Below are positions 8,839 through 17,821 of a stretch of 64,000 nt of DNA, piece by piece (positions within the stretch are counted from its first letter, which is position 1; every line of letters begins with the position of its first letter). Origin of the DNA: UBA1952 sp965246905 (GTDB taxonomy: Bacteria; Bacteroidota; Bacteroidia; Chitinophagales; Chitinophagaceae); assembly GCA_965246905.1 (NCBI GenBank), contig CBDFFZ010000015.1:1-64000 (forward strand), read 5' to 3'. The notes under the pieces are model-generated. The model did not search any database and was not told the origin of the DNA. It saw only the letters and a program-made list of their open reading frames with translations. Position numbers and translations under genes: made by a program.

Positions 8839-10062
8839 TTATTTAAACTGCAAAACACGTGCCGGCTGGATGCGGCGAATATACAACGTTGGCAGGCTCA
8901 TACAAATAACACACAGTGCAAGGGTGCCTGCATCGATAAGGGCCACATGCCACCAGATGAGCCGTATAGGCACGGTGCGCATGTAATACGTATCCTCAGG
9001 AAGATGCAGGAAGCCGAAGCGCTGCTGCAGCAGGCAAAGCCCAATGCCCAAAACATTGCCCAGTAATATTCCCCAAAGCCCTATTAAGCCGGCGAGGTAG
9101 AGAAAGAGGAACCTTAAACCGGCCTCCGGCATGCCGAGGGCTTTGAGCAGGCCTACGATCACGGCACGGTCCACCATGAGAATAAGCAGCGATGCGCCGA
9201 GGTTGATGACGGCCATAATACCTACAATAATGAGGAGAATCCGCGCATTTACATCCTGCATATCCAGCCAGCTGTAAATGCCCTCGTAAATACGGCTTAT
9301 GGGGTATGCCTCTAAAGGCGGCATAACATACCGGTCGTGCATTTGGGAGGCAAGCGTATCTGCATCTCCGGGATTGGCAAGCTCCGCCTGGTAGCCGCTT
9401 ATCTCATCCTTGCGCCAGTTGCTCAGGCGCTGCACCAGCCTTATATCGCAGAGGGCAAACTGCTTATCCACCTCTTCCATACCGGTATGATAAATGCCGG
9501 ATACTGTAAGCTTACGCACCCGTGCCGTACCAGGCTCAATGGAGTATAGCAGGAAAGCATCGCCCGCCCTGAGCTTCATGCGGGTGGCAGTAGTCTGGGA
9601 GATGATAATGCTGCGCGAGTAATCCGTATCCCTGTAAGAAATAGGTGCCCCTGTAAAAGAAATAGCCTTGCTGAAAATGTGCGTTTGCCGGATGCCTTTT
9701 AGCTGGATGCCTTCAATCTGCTCATTGGCCTGGAGGATGGCCGGCCGCACGGCGAAAGCATCCATGCGGAGTACGCCGGGCATGCTGCTTACCTGCTGCT
9801 GTAACTGCGGGTCGTAGATGATGGGCGATGAGGCCACCATGTTACCATTAGCGGCATCGTAAGGTACAATGAGCACCTGGCCCCAAAAGGAATAAAGCTT
9901 CTCGCGGATCGTAAATTTAAAGCCGCCGATGAGGGCAGTGGATACAACCATGACCGCAACGCCCAGTGCCGTAGCCACCATAGCCAGCCGGATGATGAAT
10001 GCTGAAAAGGTGCCCCGCTGACGGGCAAGGAAACGACGCGCTATGAATACGGGAACCAGCAA
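8839..10062 (-). CDS. LolC/LolE-type ABC transporter permease
   Basis: A 407-residue FtsX/MacB-type permease. TM1 lies at about 22-48 (AMVATALGVAVMVVSTALI), then a periplasmic MacB_PCD-like domain to about 270, then three C-terminal TM helices (ILLIIVGIMAVINLGASLL, LAGLIGLWGILLGNVLGIG, ALIDAGTLALCVICM). This is the fold of the lipoprotein-releasing permeases LolC/E, which pull outer-membrane lipoproteins from the inner membrane and pass them to LolA. The window also has a lolA-like gene at 12976. The ATPase partner (LolD) is not here. MacB-like permeases share the fold, so the lipoprotein role is likely but not proven. Confidence 0.8.
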   Translation of the reverse strand: MLVPVFIARRFLARQRGTFSAFIIRLAMVATALGVAVMVVSTALIGGFKFTIREKLYSFWGQVLIVPYDAANGNMVASSPIIYDPQLQQQVSSMPGVLRMDAFAVRPAILQANEQIEGIQLKGIRQTHIFSKAISFTGAPISYRDTDYSRSIIISQTTATRMKLRAGDAFLLYSIEPGTARVRKLTVSGIYHTGMEEVDKQFALCDIRLVQRLSNWRKDEISGYQAELANPGDADTLASQMHDRYVMPPLEAYPISRIYEGIYSWLDMQDVNARILLIIVGIMAVINLGASLLILMVDRAVIVGLLKALGMPEAGLRFLFLYLAGLIGLWGILLGNVLGIGLCLLQQRFGFLHLPEDTYYMRTVPIRLIWWHVALIDAGTLALCVICMSLPTLYIRRIQPARVLQFK

Positions 10063-10207
10063 TGGATTTTTTGATTGGTGATTTATGATTTACCGATTTG
10101 AATCGCTTTAATCCTGCCAAATATACCCGCTTGGCGCTTTTTGCCGGAGGAAATAAATTTTCTTTTCCAAAACCGGCTCGTAGCTTACTGCCGGTAAGCT
10201 AAAATTG

Positions 10208-10215
10208 TATCTTCG
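10208..10215 (+). promoter_or_regulatory. Possible -7 element for ftsK
   Basis: TATCTTCG fits the Bacteroidota -7 box TAnnTTTG with one change and sits 24 nt before the ftsK ATG, leaving a short leader. No clear TTG -33 box lies 19-21 nt upstream (only TTA), so this is a weak call. Confidence 0.3.
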
Positions 10216-10238
10216 CTTCCCTCTTTTTTGCCCCAACC

Positions 10239-12911
10239 ATGGCTACTCCTGCTAAAAAAACCACGAAAAAAAAATCTGCCCCGCTTCCCGCTACTCCTGA
10301 GGAACCGGCAGTTGCCGCTAATCGCCGCCGACAGGTAAAGCTTGCATTCGGATTGCTGTTCTTATTGAGCGGCATTTTTATCTGCTTTTCCATAATCGCC
10401 TACTTTTTTACCTGGAAGGCAGATCAGGACTTGATGCTCTCTTCTACAGGCGCAGCAGCTTTCCTGCGGGATAAAACAGCGCCGGTGGCTAACTGGGGCG
10501 GCCGGCTGGGCGCGCTGCTGTCTCACTATCTTGTATATCGCAGTGCGGGCCTTGCAGGGGCTGCGGCCGGCTTATGGCTGGCTATGGTAGGCCTGCATAT
10601 CGTGTATGGCAGGCGCATGGCCCCGCTCATGCGCTATCTCCGCTGGATGTGCCTTGTGGTACTGGTGGTAGCCCCCATCCTGGCCTATGTTTTCCCGGCA
10701 GCGCCTTTTCCGTTTGGCGGGGCATTGGGCAATGAGGCAATCGCATACAGCAACGGATTTATTGGCCGCGCAGGTACGGGCATGGTGCTGGCCGGCGTTG
10801 CCTTTTTTGTGCTGTTCGTGATCTTTGCGCTCGATATTACGCCGCTGATACGGCGTGCCAGCAACTCTGCCCGCAAAATGCGCGAAGGCATTCAGAGCTT
10901 TAAAAATAAAGACGAAGAAGACGAGGATTTCCTGCCTGAAAATAAAGGTATTCCTGTTGTGCCTGCGGCAGATGACGCGTATGCCGGAAACAATGGCCCG
11001 GTGCCGGTAACAGCAATAGATAATAGCCTAGATGGTGAATCGGCATCCCTAAGGGAAATTGATGAATATACCGGTGAGCACAAGCAGTACGATATTTCCG
11101 TGAATGAAAAAGCACAGCAGGATACGCAGAGCAAGCTACTCGTAGATACAGCAGCGGTTGCAGTACCACCCAAACCGGCCCTGAGCACGGAAGACCTGAT
11201 TATCAATAACCTTTTTACAGATGATTTGCCGGAAGAAGAGACAGATACCACCGTTGAGGAAGAGGAAGAAGCCTGGCCTCCGGCAGCCATCGCCTCGCCA
11301 CAGGTAAAAACCGAAGGCCCTGCTTTTGAAGTCGTGCACCTGGTGGAAGAAAAAAAAGCGCCGGTGATTGCACACGGTGCGCACATATCCATAGAAAGCG
11401 GTGAGGCTTATGCGCCGGAGCTGGACCTGCCTGATTATAAATTCCCGACACTTGATCTGCTGGAAGAACGCGCTGCAGAAACCATCGCCTTCGATAAAGA
11501 TGAGCTGGAGAAGAACAAGAACCAGATCATCCAGACGCTACGCTCTTTTGGCATCGAGATACAGCGCATCTCCGCTACCGTTGGGCCCACGGTAACGCTC
11601 TATGAAATTGTGCCTTCGGAAGGCGTGCGCATTTCCAAGATCCGCAACCTGGAAGATGATATTGCGCTGAACCTTGCCGCGTTGGGCATCCGTATCATTG
11701 CGCCGATTCCCGGCCGCGGCACAATCGGCATCGAGGTGCCCAATGCCAATAAGCAGATCGTATCTATGCGTGCTATGCTTTGCAGTGAAAAATTTGTAAA
11801 CAGTAAAATGGCGCTGCCGATTGCGCTGGGCAAGCAGATCAACAATGAGAACTATATTGTGGATCTTGCCACTATGCCGCACCTGCTGATGGCGGGCGCT
11901 ACAGGCCAGGGTAAATCTGTTGGCATCAATGCCATTCTCGTTTCGCTCTTGTATAAAAAGCATCCATCACAGCTCAAGTTTGTAATGGTGGACCCGAAGA
12001 AGGTAGAGCTATCGATTTATAAGATGATAGAGAAGCACTTCCTGGCCAAGCTGCCCAACGAAGAGGAAGCCATCATCACCGATACCAAAAAAGTAATCAA
12101 TACGCTCAATGCGCTCTGCATAGAAATGGATAACCGCTATGAGCTATTAAAGGAAGCCGGCGCGCGGAATATTAAAGAGTACAATGAGAAATTTATCGCC
12201 CGCAGGCTCAATCCTGAGAAAGGCCACAAATACCTGCCGTTTATCGTGCTGGTGGTAGATGAGTTTGCAGACCTCATCATGACGGCAGGCAAGGAAGTAG
12301 AAATGCCTATTGCCCGTATTGCACAGCTTGCCCGTGCGGTAGGCATCCACCTGATTGTGGCTACGCAACGCCCTTCGGTAAATGTGATCACGGGAACCAT
12401 TAAGGCCAACTTTCCTGCGCGTATTGCCTTCAAGGTTTCCGCAAAAGTGGACAGCCGCACGATTCTCGATGCAAGCGGAGCGGAGCAGCTGGTAGGCCGC
12501 GGCGATATGCTGGTAAGCCACGGCAGCGAGCTATTGAGGCTGCAATGTGCCTTTGTGGATACTCCGGAAGTAGAAAGGATAGTGGACTTTATAGGCAGGC
12601 AGCGCGGATACGCTACGGCTTTCGAGCTGCCGGAATATGAAGGGGATGAAGGGGAAAGCAGCAGCAAAAATATAGACCTTACGAGCCGTGATAAAATGTT
12701 TGAGGACTCCGCCCGCCTTGTAGTAGGCACGCAAAGCGGATCGACGAGCAATATCCAGCGAAAATTCAACCTCGGCTACAACCGCGCCGGCCGTATTATG
12801 GATCAACTGGAATCTGCCGGTATCGTTGGGCCTACCAATGGGAGCAAGCCCCGCGAGGTGCTTTATAAAACCGAATACGAGCTGGAACAGTTTTTGGATA
12901 CGCTTGTTTAA
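10239..12911 (+). CDS. ftsK: DNA translocase FtsK
   Basis: An 890-residue protein with the full FtsK/SpoIIIE layout. A basic Lys/Thr-rich start is followed by about four TM helices between 30 and 205. A long acidic, low-complexity linker spans about 225-395, with runs of Glu and Asp. The motor alpha and beta domains start near 400, with Walker A GATGQGKS at about 553-560 and Walker B VLVVDEFAD at about 670-678. A C-terminal winged-helix gamma domain from about 818 recognises chromosome polarity sequences (KOPS) in known homologues. FtsK pumps DNA at the division septum and activates XerCD recombination. A lolA-like gene follows on the same strand, with 64 nt between stop and start. Confidence 0.95.
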   Translation: MATPAKKTTKKKSAPLPATPEEPAVAANRRRQVKLAFGLLFLLSGIFICFSIIAYFFTWKADQDLMLSSTGAAAFLRDKTAPVANWGGRLGALLSHYLVYRSAGLAGAAAGLWLAMVGLHIVYGRRMAPLMRYLRWMCLVVLVVAPILAYVFPAAPFPFGGALGNEAIAYSNGFIGRAGTGMVLAGVAFFVLFVIFALDITPLIRRASNSARKMREGIQSFKNKDEEDEDFLPENKGIPVVPAADDAYAGNNGPVPVTAIDNSLDGESASLREIDEYTGEHKQYDISVNEKAQQDTQSKLLVDTAAVAVPPKPALSTEDLIINNLFTDDLPEEETDTTVEEEEEAWPPAAIASPQVKTEGPAFEVVHLVEEKKAPVIAHGAHISIESGEAYAPELDLPDYKFPTLDLLEERAAETIAFDKDELEKNKNQIIQTLRSFGIEIQRISATVGPTVTLYEIVPSEGVRISKIRNLEDDIALNLAALGIRIIAPIPGRGTIGIEVPNANKQIVSMRAMLCSEKFVNSKMALPIALGKQINNENYIVDLATMPHLLMAGATGQGKSVGINAILVSLLYKKHPSQLKFVMVDPKKVELSIYKMIEKHFLAKLPNEEEAIITDTKKVINTLNALCIEMDNRYELLKEAGARNIKEYNEKFIARRLNPEKGHKYLPFIVLVVDEFADLIMTAGKEVEMPIARIAQLARAVGIHLIVATQRPSVNVITGTIKANFPARIAFKVSAKVDSRTILDASGAEQLVGRGDMLVSHGSELLRLQCAFVDTPEVERIVDFIGRQRGYATAFELPEYEGDEGESSSKNIDLTSRDKMFEDSARLVVGTQSGSTSNIQRKFNLGYNRAGRIMDQLESAGIVGPTNGSKPREVLYKTEYELEQFLDTLV

Positions 12912-12975
12912 ACTTTCCTTAACGGGAAACAGCTTTATTTCGCAGCCTGTACTAACCGGGCTTAAATATTCTTTT

Positions 12976-13623
12976 ATGAAAAAATTTCTTGCCGCTTTCG
13001 GAGTGGCCATCCTGCTCATCAGCCACGCGGCAACCGCGCAGACAGATGCTAAGGCAAAAGGTATCCTCGAGGCTACCAGCAAAAAAGTAAATTCCCTGAA
13101 ATCTCTTAAAGCGTCCTTTGCCCTGAAGCTCGCGGGCAGCAATGGTAAAGTGCGCGAAAGCCGTAAGGGATCCTTTACCATGAAAGGCCAGAAGTACCAT
13201 GTAAACCTGACGGGCCAGGAAATTATCTGTGATGGCAAAACGGTATGGACGTATATGAAAGATGGCAACGAAGTGCAGGTAAGCAATTACAATCCGACTG
13301 AGCAGACTATGTCGCCCACCAAGCTCTTTACCAACTTTTATGATAAGGAATATAAGTACCGCTATATTGGTGCACGTACCGTTGCCGGCAAGCCTTGCGA
13401 TGTAGTGGAGATGGTGCCGGTGAATACTTCCAAGCAATTTTCAAAAGTTGAGCTTGCGGTAGATAAAAGCAGCAATATTGTAGGGGGTAATGTCTGGGAA
13501 AAGAATGGCAACCAATACCAGTATGAAGTGAGCGGCTATACGCCGAATGCCCCTGTTACGGATGCAGAGTTTTCGTTTAATGCGAAAGCGCATCCTGGAG
13601 TTGAAGTGGTGGATCTGCGCTGA
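12976..13623 (+). CDS. LolA-like outer-membrane lipoprotein carrier protein
   Basis: A 215-residue periplasmic protein. I start at ATG 12976, which gives a clean signal peptide (MKKFLAAFGVAILLIS...ATAQ); the frame upstream only overlaps ftsK. The mature part is the LolA half-barrel: repeated beta strands such as KASFALKLAG, GSFTMKGQKYHVNLTGQEII and TVWTYMKDGNEVQVSNYNP, then helix and strands to the end. LolA carries lipoproteins from the LolCDE complex across the periplasm. Bacteroidota LolA-like proteins are divergent, so cargo specificity is inferred. The gene follows ftsK, and a terminator at 13645-13675 closes the unit. Confidence 0.85.
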   Translation: MKKFLAAFGVAILLISHAATAQTDAKAKGILEATSKKVNSLKSLKASFALKLAGSNGKVRESRKGSFTMKGQKYHVNLTGQEIICDGKTVWTYMKDGNEVQVSNYNPTEQTMSPTKLFTNFYDKEYKYRYIGARTVAGKPCDVVEMVPVNTSKQFSKVELAVDKSSNIVGGNVWEKNGNQYQYEVSGYTPNAPVTDAEFSFNAKAHPGVEVVDLR

Positions 13624-13644
13624 ATGTTTACATAAATTTCCTGA

Positions 13645-13675
13645 AAGCCTGAGCGAACTTGTTCAGGCTTTTTTG
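13645..13675 (+). terminator. Rho-independent terminator after the lolA-like gene
   Basis: Stem AAGCCTGA (13645-13652) with TCAGGCTT (13663-13670) is followed by a T-rich tail (TTTTG), 21 nt after the lolA-like stop codon. It ends the ftsK-lolA unit. Confidence 0.75.
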
Positions 13676-13751
13676 TTTGTCGCTTATTTCCGGGTTTGTC
13701 AGACATGGGGATAATTGCCGCCAACAATATTCCGGCCTATGTGCTTATAGG

Positions 13752-13781
13752 TTGGTGCGCCTGTTTATGTTGCTACCTTCG
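13752..13781 (+). promoter_or_regulatory. Bacteroidota-type sigma promoter for bshC
   Basis: TTG at 13752-13754, a 19-nt spacer, then TACCTTCG at 13774-13781. This matches the Bacteroidota housekeeping pattern TTG-N19-21-TAnnTTTG with one change in the -7 box. Transcription would start near 13788, leaving a leader of about 16 nt before GTG 13804. Confidence 0.5.
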
Positions 13782-13803
13782 CCTTCTTAAAAACTGATCC
13801 GCA

Positions 13804-15420
13804 GTGCTGCAGGCATCCTACCTTCCTTACGCTGACACCCATTCTTTTTCGCAGCTTGTGCTGGATTATCTTTCGGGTGCTGAAACCCTCCGGGAATTTT
13901 ATCCCTATCGGCCGGATGCAGCAGGAATAGCGGAGGCTATAGCGGCCAGAAAGGCTTTTCCAACAAATAGGTTACTTCTTGCCGCTACACTGCGGAGCCA
14001 ATACGAATCTTTACCGCAGGAAGAAAAAGTAAGCAGTAATATAGATTTGCTGGAGGATGAAAATACATTTACCATCTGCACAGCGCACCAGCCCAATCTC
14101 GGCACCGGCTACCTTTACTTTATCTATAAAATACTCCACGCTATTATGCTTGCTGCTGAGCTTAAAGCGCAATATCCCGGTAGGCATTTTGTACCCGTTT
14201 ATTACATAGGCAGCGAAGATGCCGACCTTAATGAACTGGGAACCTTCCGGTATGGCTCTAAAAAATTTGTATGGGATGCAGCTGGACAAACCGGTGCCGT
14301 TGGCCGGATGAAAACGGCTTCCCTGAAACCTTTGCTGCAAGAGCTGTTTGCGCTGCTGGGCCCGCCGGGTACGCATCTTGATAACCTGAAAGAGCTGCTG
14401 GACGCCGCTTACGGGAAGCATGAAAATATTGCAGCGGCCACCCAATATTTAGTGCATGCTCTTTTCGGAAGATATGGCCTGGTAGCCCTCAACCCGGATG
14501 ATGCAGGATTAAAGCAGACATTCATTAGCGTAATGAAAGATGATTTGCTGCATCACAGCGCGCTCCCATTAGTAACAGAGACTGCTGCGGCGTTGGAAAA
14601 TCAAGGCTACAAAGCTCAGGCCTTCCCGCGCGCTATCAATCTCTTTTATCTGAAGGATGATATACGGGAGCGCATTGAACGCCGCGAAGATCACTGGCTG
14701 GTGGTGAATACGGATCTCAAATGGGGCGAGCAGGAATTGCTTACGGAATTAGACGACTACCCGGAGCGCTTCTCTCCAAATGTAATTCTGCGTGGCCTTT
14801 ATCAGGAAACCATCCTCCCAAATATCGCCTTCATTGGCGGCGGTGCCGAAGTGGCTTACTGGCTTCAGCTTTTTGCAGTATTTAAGAATGCCGGCATTCC
14901 CTATCCGGTGGTATTGCTGCGGCAATCGGCTTTATGGATCGGTGCGCGGGATGCGGCGCTGCGTCAAAAGCTTTCATTAAGCCTTGTGGATATTTTTGAA
15001 CCTGAGGCAGTGCTTACCCGCGCATTTGTAAGCAGGCACTCGGGCAGGGATTTAAGCACAGATGCGGAAAGCCATGCATTCAAAGCGATTTTGCAGCAAT
15101 TAAAAATAAAGGCCGGCGCACTTGACCCTACACTCAAAAGCAGTACAGAAGCCGTAATGGCCAGGATCAGCCATCAACTGCAGGTGCTTGAAAAGAAAAT
15201 GCTGCGCGCCGTCAAACGGCAGATGCATATAGAACTGGAGCAACTGGCAAGGCTTAAAGACAACCTTTTCCCTAATGGCGGATTGCAGGAGCGTATCGAG
15301 AATTTCATGGATTATTACCTGCAATATGGTCCCGCTTTTTTTGATACCCTGCTGAAGCATATTAAACCGCTGAATGCTGAGTTTTTAGTTGTGGAAGACA
15401 CACATTCCATTCCTGCGTAA
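13804..15420 (+). CDS. bshC: Bacillithiol biosynthesis cysteine-adding enzyme BshC
   Basis: A 538-residue protein, the usual length for BshC. The start is GTG 13804, and ASYLPYADTHSFSQLVLDYL at the N-terminus matches the family opening. Signature segments are visible: TAHQPNLGTGYLYFIYKI, PVYYIGSEDADLNELGTF, and FSPNVILRGLYQETILPNIAFIGGGAEVAYWLQL (read as shorter blocks), with a coiled-coil C-terminal helix pair. BshC is thought to add cysteine to GlcN-malate in the last step of bacillithiol synthesis, the low-molecular-weight thiol that replaces glutathione here. BshA and BshB are not in this window. A good promoter lies just upstream, so bshC is probably transcribed from its own start. Confidence 0.93.
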   Translation: MLQASYLPYADTHSFSQLVLDYLSGAETLREFYPYRPDAAGIAEAIAARKAFPTNRLLLAATLRSQYESLPQEEKVSSNIDLLEDENTFTICTAHQPNLGTGYLYFIYKILHAIMLAAELKAQYPGRHFVPVYYIGSEDADLNELGTFRYGSKKFVWDAAGQTGAVGRMKTASLKPLLQELFALLGPPGTHLDNLKELLDAAYGKHENIAAATQYLVHALFGRYGLVALNPDDAGLKQTFISVMKDDLLHHSALPLVTETAAALENQGYKAQAFPRAINLFYLKDDIRERIERREDHWLVVNTDLKWGEQELLTELDDYPERFSPNVILRGLYQETILPNIAFIGGGAEVAYWLQLFAVFKNAGIPYPVVLLRQSALWIGARDAALRQKLSLSLVDIFEPEAVLTRAFVSRHSGRDLSTDAESHAFKAILQQLKIKAGALDPTLKSSTEAVMARISHQLQVLEKKMLRAVKRQMHIELEQLARLKDNLFPNGGLQERIENFMDYYLQYGPAFFDTLLKHIKPLNAEFLVVEDTHSIPA

Positions 15421-15449
15421 TTTTGGCTCAACCAATAAAAACCAAACCG

Positions 15450-16100
15450 ATGAACAGGATATGTGCGCTGCTGCTTTGTGGCTTATTTGCGCTGCCTACA
15501 ATAGCAAACGCGCAGGAGCCTGCGCTCTTCCCGAAGGTAAGGGTCAATGCAGGCATTAAGCTTGGCGCAAACCTTGCCAAGCTTGACGGGCAGACCTGGG
15601 ACGGCGGCTATAAAACAAATGTGCTGGGCGGCGTATTTATCCGATTGCACAATGGCCGCTGGGGCGTGCAGGCAGAAGGTCTTTTCTCTCAGAGTGAATA
15701 TACAACCGGCAAGGATTTCAATGCGATCTATCCGCTATACCTCCAGGCAGGCAAAGATTCCCTGAGCCGCGGCAGTTTTAAAGTCAGCTACTTCAATATC
15801 CCGTTAATGGTGCAGCTGAAGATCCTGAACCGGGTATGGATGCAGCTTGGCGCACAGTACAGCGGCGTAGTTTCTGTAAAAGATGAGGACGAATTCGTAA
15901 AGGATGCCGAAGGGTTGTTCGACCACGGTGATATTTCCGCAGTTGGCGGGCTTTGGGTGGATCTCCCGCTGCATCTGAACGCCGGCGCGCGCTATGTGCT
16001 GGGATTTACCAACTCCAAGAATGATGAGCTCAATAAGACGGCTACAGAATCCTGGAAGCAGCGCAATGTACAGATCCACATTGGTTGGACCATTTTCTAA
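15450..16100 (+). CDS. PorT-like outer-membrane beta-barrel protein
   Basis: A 216-residue protein starting at ATG 15450, which gives a signal peptide (MNRICALLLCGLFALPTIANAQ). The mature part alternates hydrophobic and polar residues in short strands with turns (INAGIKLGANLAKLDG, NVLGGVFIRLHNGRWGVQAEG, FNIPLMVQLKIL, LHLNAGARYVLGF) and ends in an aromatic residue (WTIF), as expected for an eight-stranded barrel of the PorT/outer_membrane beta-barrel_2 group. Function beyond an outer-membrane location is unknown. It lies 29 nt after bshC on the same strand and is followed by a terminator-like hairpin. Confidence 0.8.
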   Translation: MNRICALLLCGLFALPTIANAQEPALFPKVRVNAGIKLGANLAKLDGQTWDGGYKTNVLGGVFIRLHNGRWGVQAEGLFSQSEYTTGKDFNAIYPLYLQAGKDSLSRGSFKVSYFNIPLMVQLKILNRVWMQLGAQYSGVVSVKDEDEFVKDAEGLFDHGDISAVGGLWVDLPLHLNAGARYVLGFTNSKNDELNKTATESWKQRNVQIHIGWTIF

Positions 16101-16185
16101 ATATTTTTCTCCCGCAGATGGTGCCTGTGCCGCATATTGCTTTACGGTGTATAGAAATGATTTGCTCAAGTCTCAGTAAACGAAA

Positions 16186-16222
16186 AACAGGTTGACGAAA
16201 GCTCATCAACCTGTTTAAAGAT
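16186..16222. terminator. Hairpin terminator between converging genes
   Basis: A 10-bp stem, AACAGGTTGA (16186-16195) with TCAACCTGTT (16206-16215), has a 10-nt loop. It is preceded by AAAA and followed by TAAAG, so it could serve the barrel gene on the plus strand and the small lipoprotein gene on the minus strand. Confidence 0.55.
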
Positions 16223-16242
16223 CTTAATGCTAAGGAAATTTA

Positions 16243-16368
16243 CTACCGTCCGCCTATATGATTCGGGCAGCCGTACTTGGAAGTAGAGGCACAGGAGGCA
16301 AAGGTGAGCATGAGCGCGATTATTGCAACTATGGGTAATACGCGACGAAAAATGTTGGACTGTTTCAT
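16243..16368 (-). CDS. Small lipoprotein, 41 residues
   Basis: ATG at 16368-16366 opens a 41-codon frame ending in TAG at 16243. The N-terminus is basic (MKQSNIFRRV), followed by a hydrophobic stretch (LPIVAIIALMLTF) and then ASCAST, a plausible lipobox with Cys26. The mature peptide is only about 16 residues and ends KYGCPNHIGGR. Tiny lipoproteins with a Gly/Cys-Pro tail are common in Chitinophagaceae but are often missed because of size. It is divergent from the Mpl-like gene and converges on the barrel gene across a hairpin. Function unknown. Confidence 0.6.
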   Translation of the reverse strand: MKQSNIFRRVLPIVAIIALMLTFASCASTSKYGCPNHIGGR

Positions 16369-16435
16369 AATCTGGTTTAAAAAATAAAAAAGCGGCAGGA
16401 GCCGTTTAGATTTGCACGAAGATAGGAGAAATCAC

Positions 16436-17794
16436 ATGAAGAACATTCATTTTATAGCCATAGGTGGAGCCATCATGCATCAGTTAGCAATCACTTTGCA
16501 AAAATCAGGCAATACCATTACAGGCAGCGACGACGAGATCAATAATCCCGCCAAAATGAACCTTGAAGAGGCCGGATTATTGCCCCGGGCATTCGGCTGG
16601 CATCCTGAAAAAATAACGGATAAGCTGGATGCCGTAGTGCTGGGTATGCATGCCAGGCTGGATAACCCGGAGCTGCTGGCCGCGCAGGCAAAGGGCATTC
16701 CGGTGTATTCCTTCCCGCAGTATGTGTATGAGGTGAGCAAAAATAAAAAGCGTGTGGTCATTGCCGGCAGTCACGGGAAGACAACGATTACGAGCATGGT
16801 AATGCACGTGCTCAAAGCGCAGGGCATAGATTTCGATTATCTCGTGGGCGCAAAGGTGGCCGGCTTTGAGCACAGTGTTCGCCTGAGTGATGCGCCGGTC
16901 ATTGTGCTGGAAGGGGACGAATATCCTGCCTCGCCCGTAGAGAAACGCCCTAAAATTTTCTTTTATCACCCGCACAGCTCCGTGCTCAGTGGCATTGCGT
17001 GGGATCATATCAACGTCTTCCCGACGTATGAAAACTACGTAAGCCAGTTTACCACGTATATAGAAGGTATGGAGCAGGGCGCGCTACTGCTTTATAATAG
17101 CGAGGATGAAGAAGTGAATAAAGTAGTGGCGGAATCCGCCGGGCACCTGAATGCGCAGCCTTACAGCATGCCTCCCTTCCATTATGTAGATGGTGCGGCA
17201 GTTTTGGATACAGAAGAGGGTGAAATTCCTGTCGCCGTATTTGGCCGGCACAATCTGCTGAATATGGAAGCAGCACGTGGTATCTGTAATGATCTGGGTG
17301 TGCTGAATGCTGATTTTTATAAAGCAATTGCCTCATTTACCGGTGCAGCAAGAAGGTTGGAAAAGCTGGTACAGACAGATGATATAGTTGCCTACCGCGA
17401 TTTTGCACATTCCCCTTCCAAGCTCAAAGCAACACTGGATGCAGTGCGCGAGGCCTATCCGAAGCATAAGCTGGTGGCAGTCTTCGAGCTGCATACATTC
17501 AGCAGCCTCAATGAGCAGTTTTTAGGTGAATATGCAGGGTCAATGAGTGTTGCCGATACAGGCATGGTATTCTTCAGCAATCATGCGCTTGCCCTGAAAG
17601 GCCTCCCCCCGCTGGATGCGGCGACTGTAAAAAATTATTTTAAGCAGGATGCGCTTATGGTTACAGATAGTAAAAGTGAGCTGGAAACGATGGTATCCTC
17701 CGCAATAACAGGTACTGATAAGCCGGTTTGCCTGCTGCTTATGAGCTCAGGCACTTTTGACGGTATCGACTGGAATAGCGTAGTTTCGCGCTGA
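16436..17794 (+). CDS. mpl: Mpl-like Mur ligase (UDP-MurNAc:peptide ligase)
   Basis: A 452-residue Mur ligase starting at ATG 16436. The N-terminal Rossmann domain opens with HFIAIGGAIMHQLAITL, the form seen in Bacteroidota Mpl proteins rather than the GIGGxGM of MurC. The ATP-binding loop GSHGKTTITSMV is at about 110-121, with the central ligase motifs (LEGDEYPAS, HINVFPTY) and the C-terminal domain (YRDFAHSPSKLKATLDA). Mpl joins recycled murein tripeptide to UDP-MurNAc. The main alternative is MurC, but the opening and the HARLDNPEL segment favour Mpl. The possible -7 box TAGATTTG lies at 16407-16414. Confidence 0.8.
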   Translation: MKNIHFIAIGGAIMHQLAITLQKSGNTITGSDDEINNPAKMNLEEAGLLPRAFGWHPEKITDKLDAVVLGMHARLDNPELLAAQAKGIPVYSFPQYVYEVSKNKKRVVIAGSHGKTTITSMVMHVLKAQGIDFDYLVGAKVAGFEHSVRLSDAPVIVLEGDEYPASPVEKRPKIFFYHPHSSVLSGIAWDHINVFPTYENYVSQFTTYIEGMEQGALLLYNSEDEEVNKVVAESAGHLNAQPYSMPPFHYVDGAAVLDTEEGEIPVAVFGRHNLLNMEAARGICNDLGVLNADFYKAIASFTGAARRLEKLVQTDDIVAYRDFAHSPSKLKATLDAVREAYPKHKLVAVFELHTFSSLNEQFLGEYAGSMSVADTGMVFFSNHALALKGLPPLDAATVKNYFKQDALMVTDSKSELETMVSSAITGTDKPVCLLLMSSGTFDGIDWNSVVSR

Positions 17795-17821
17795 TATTTT
17801 CTCTCATATTCCTATCGTTTC

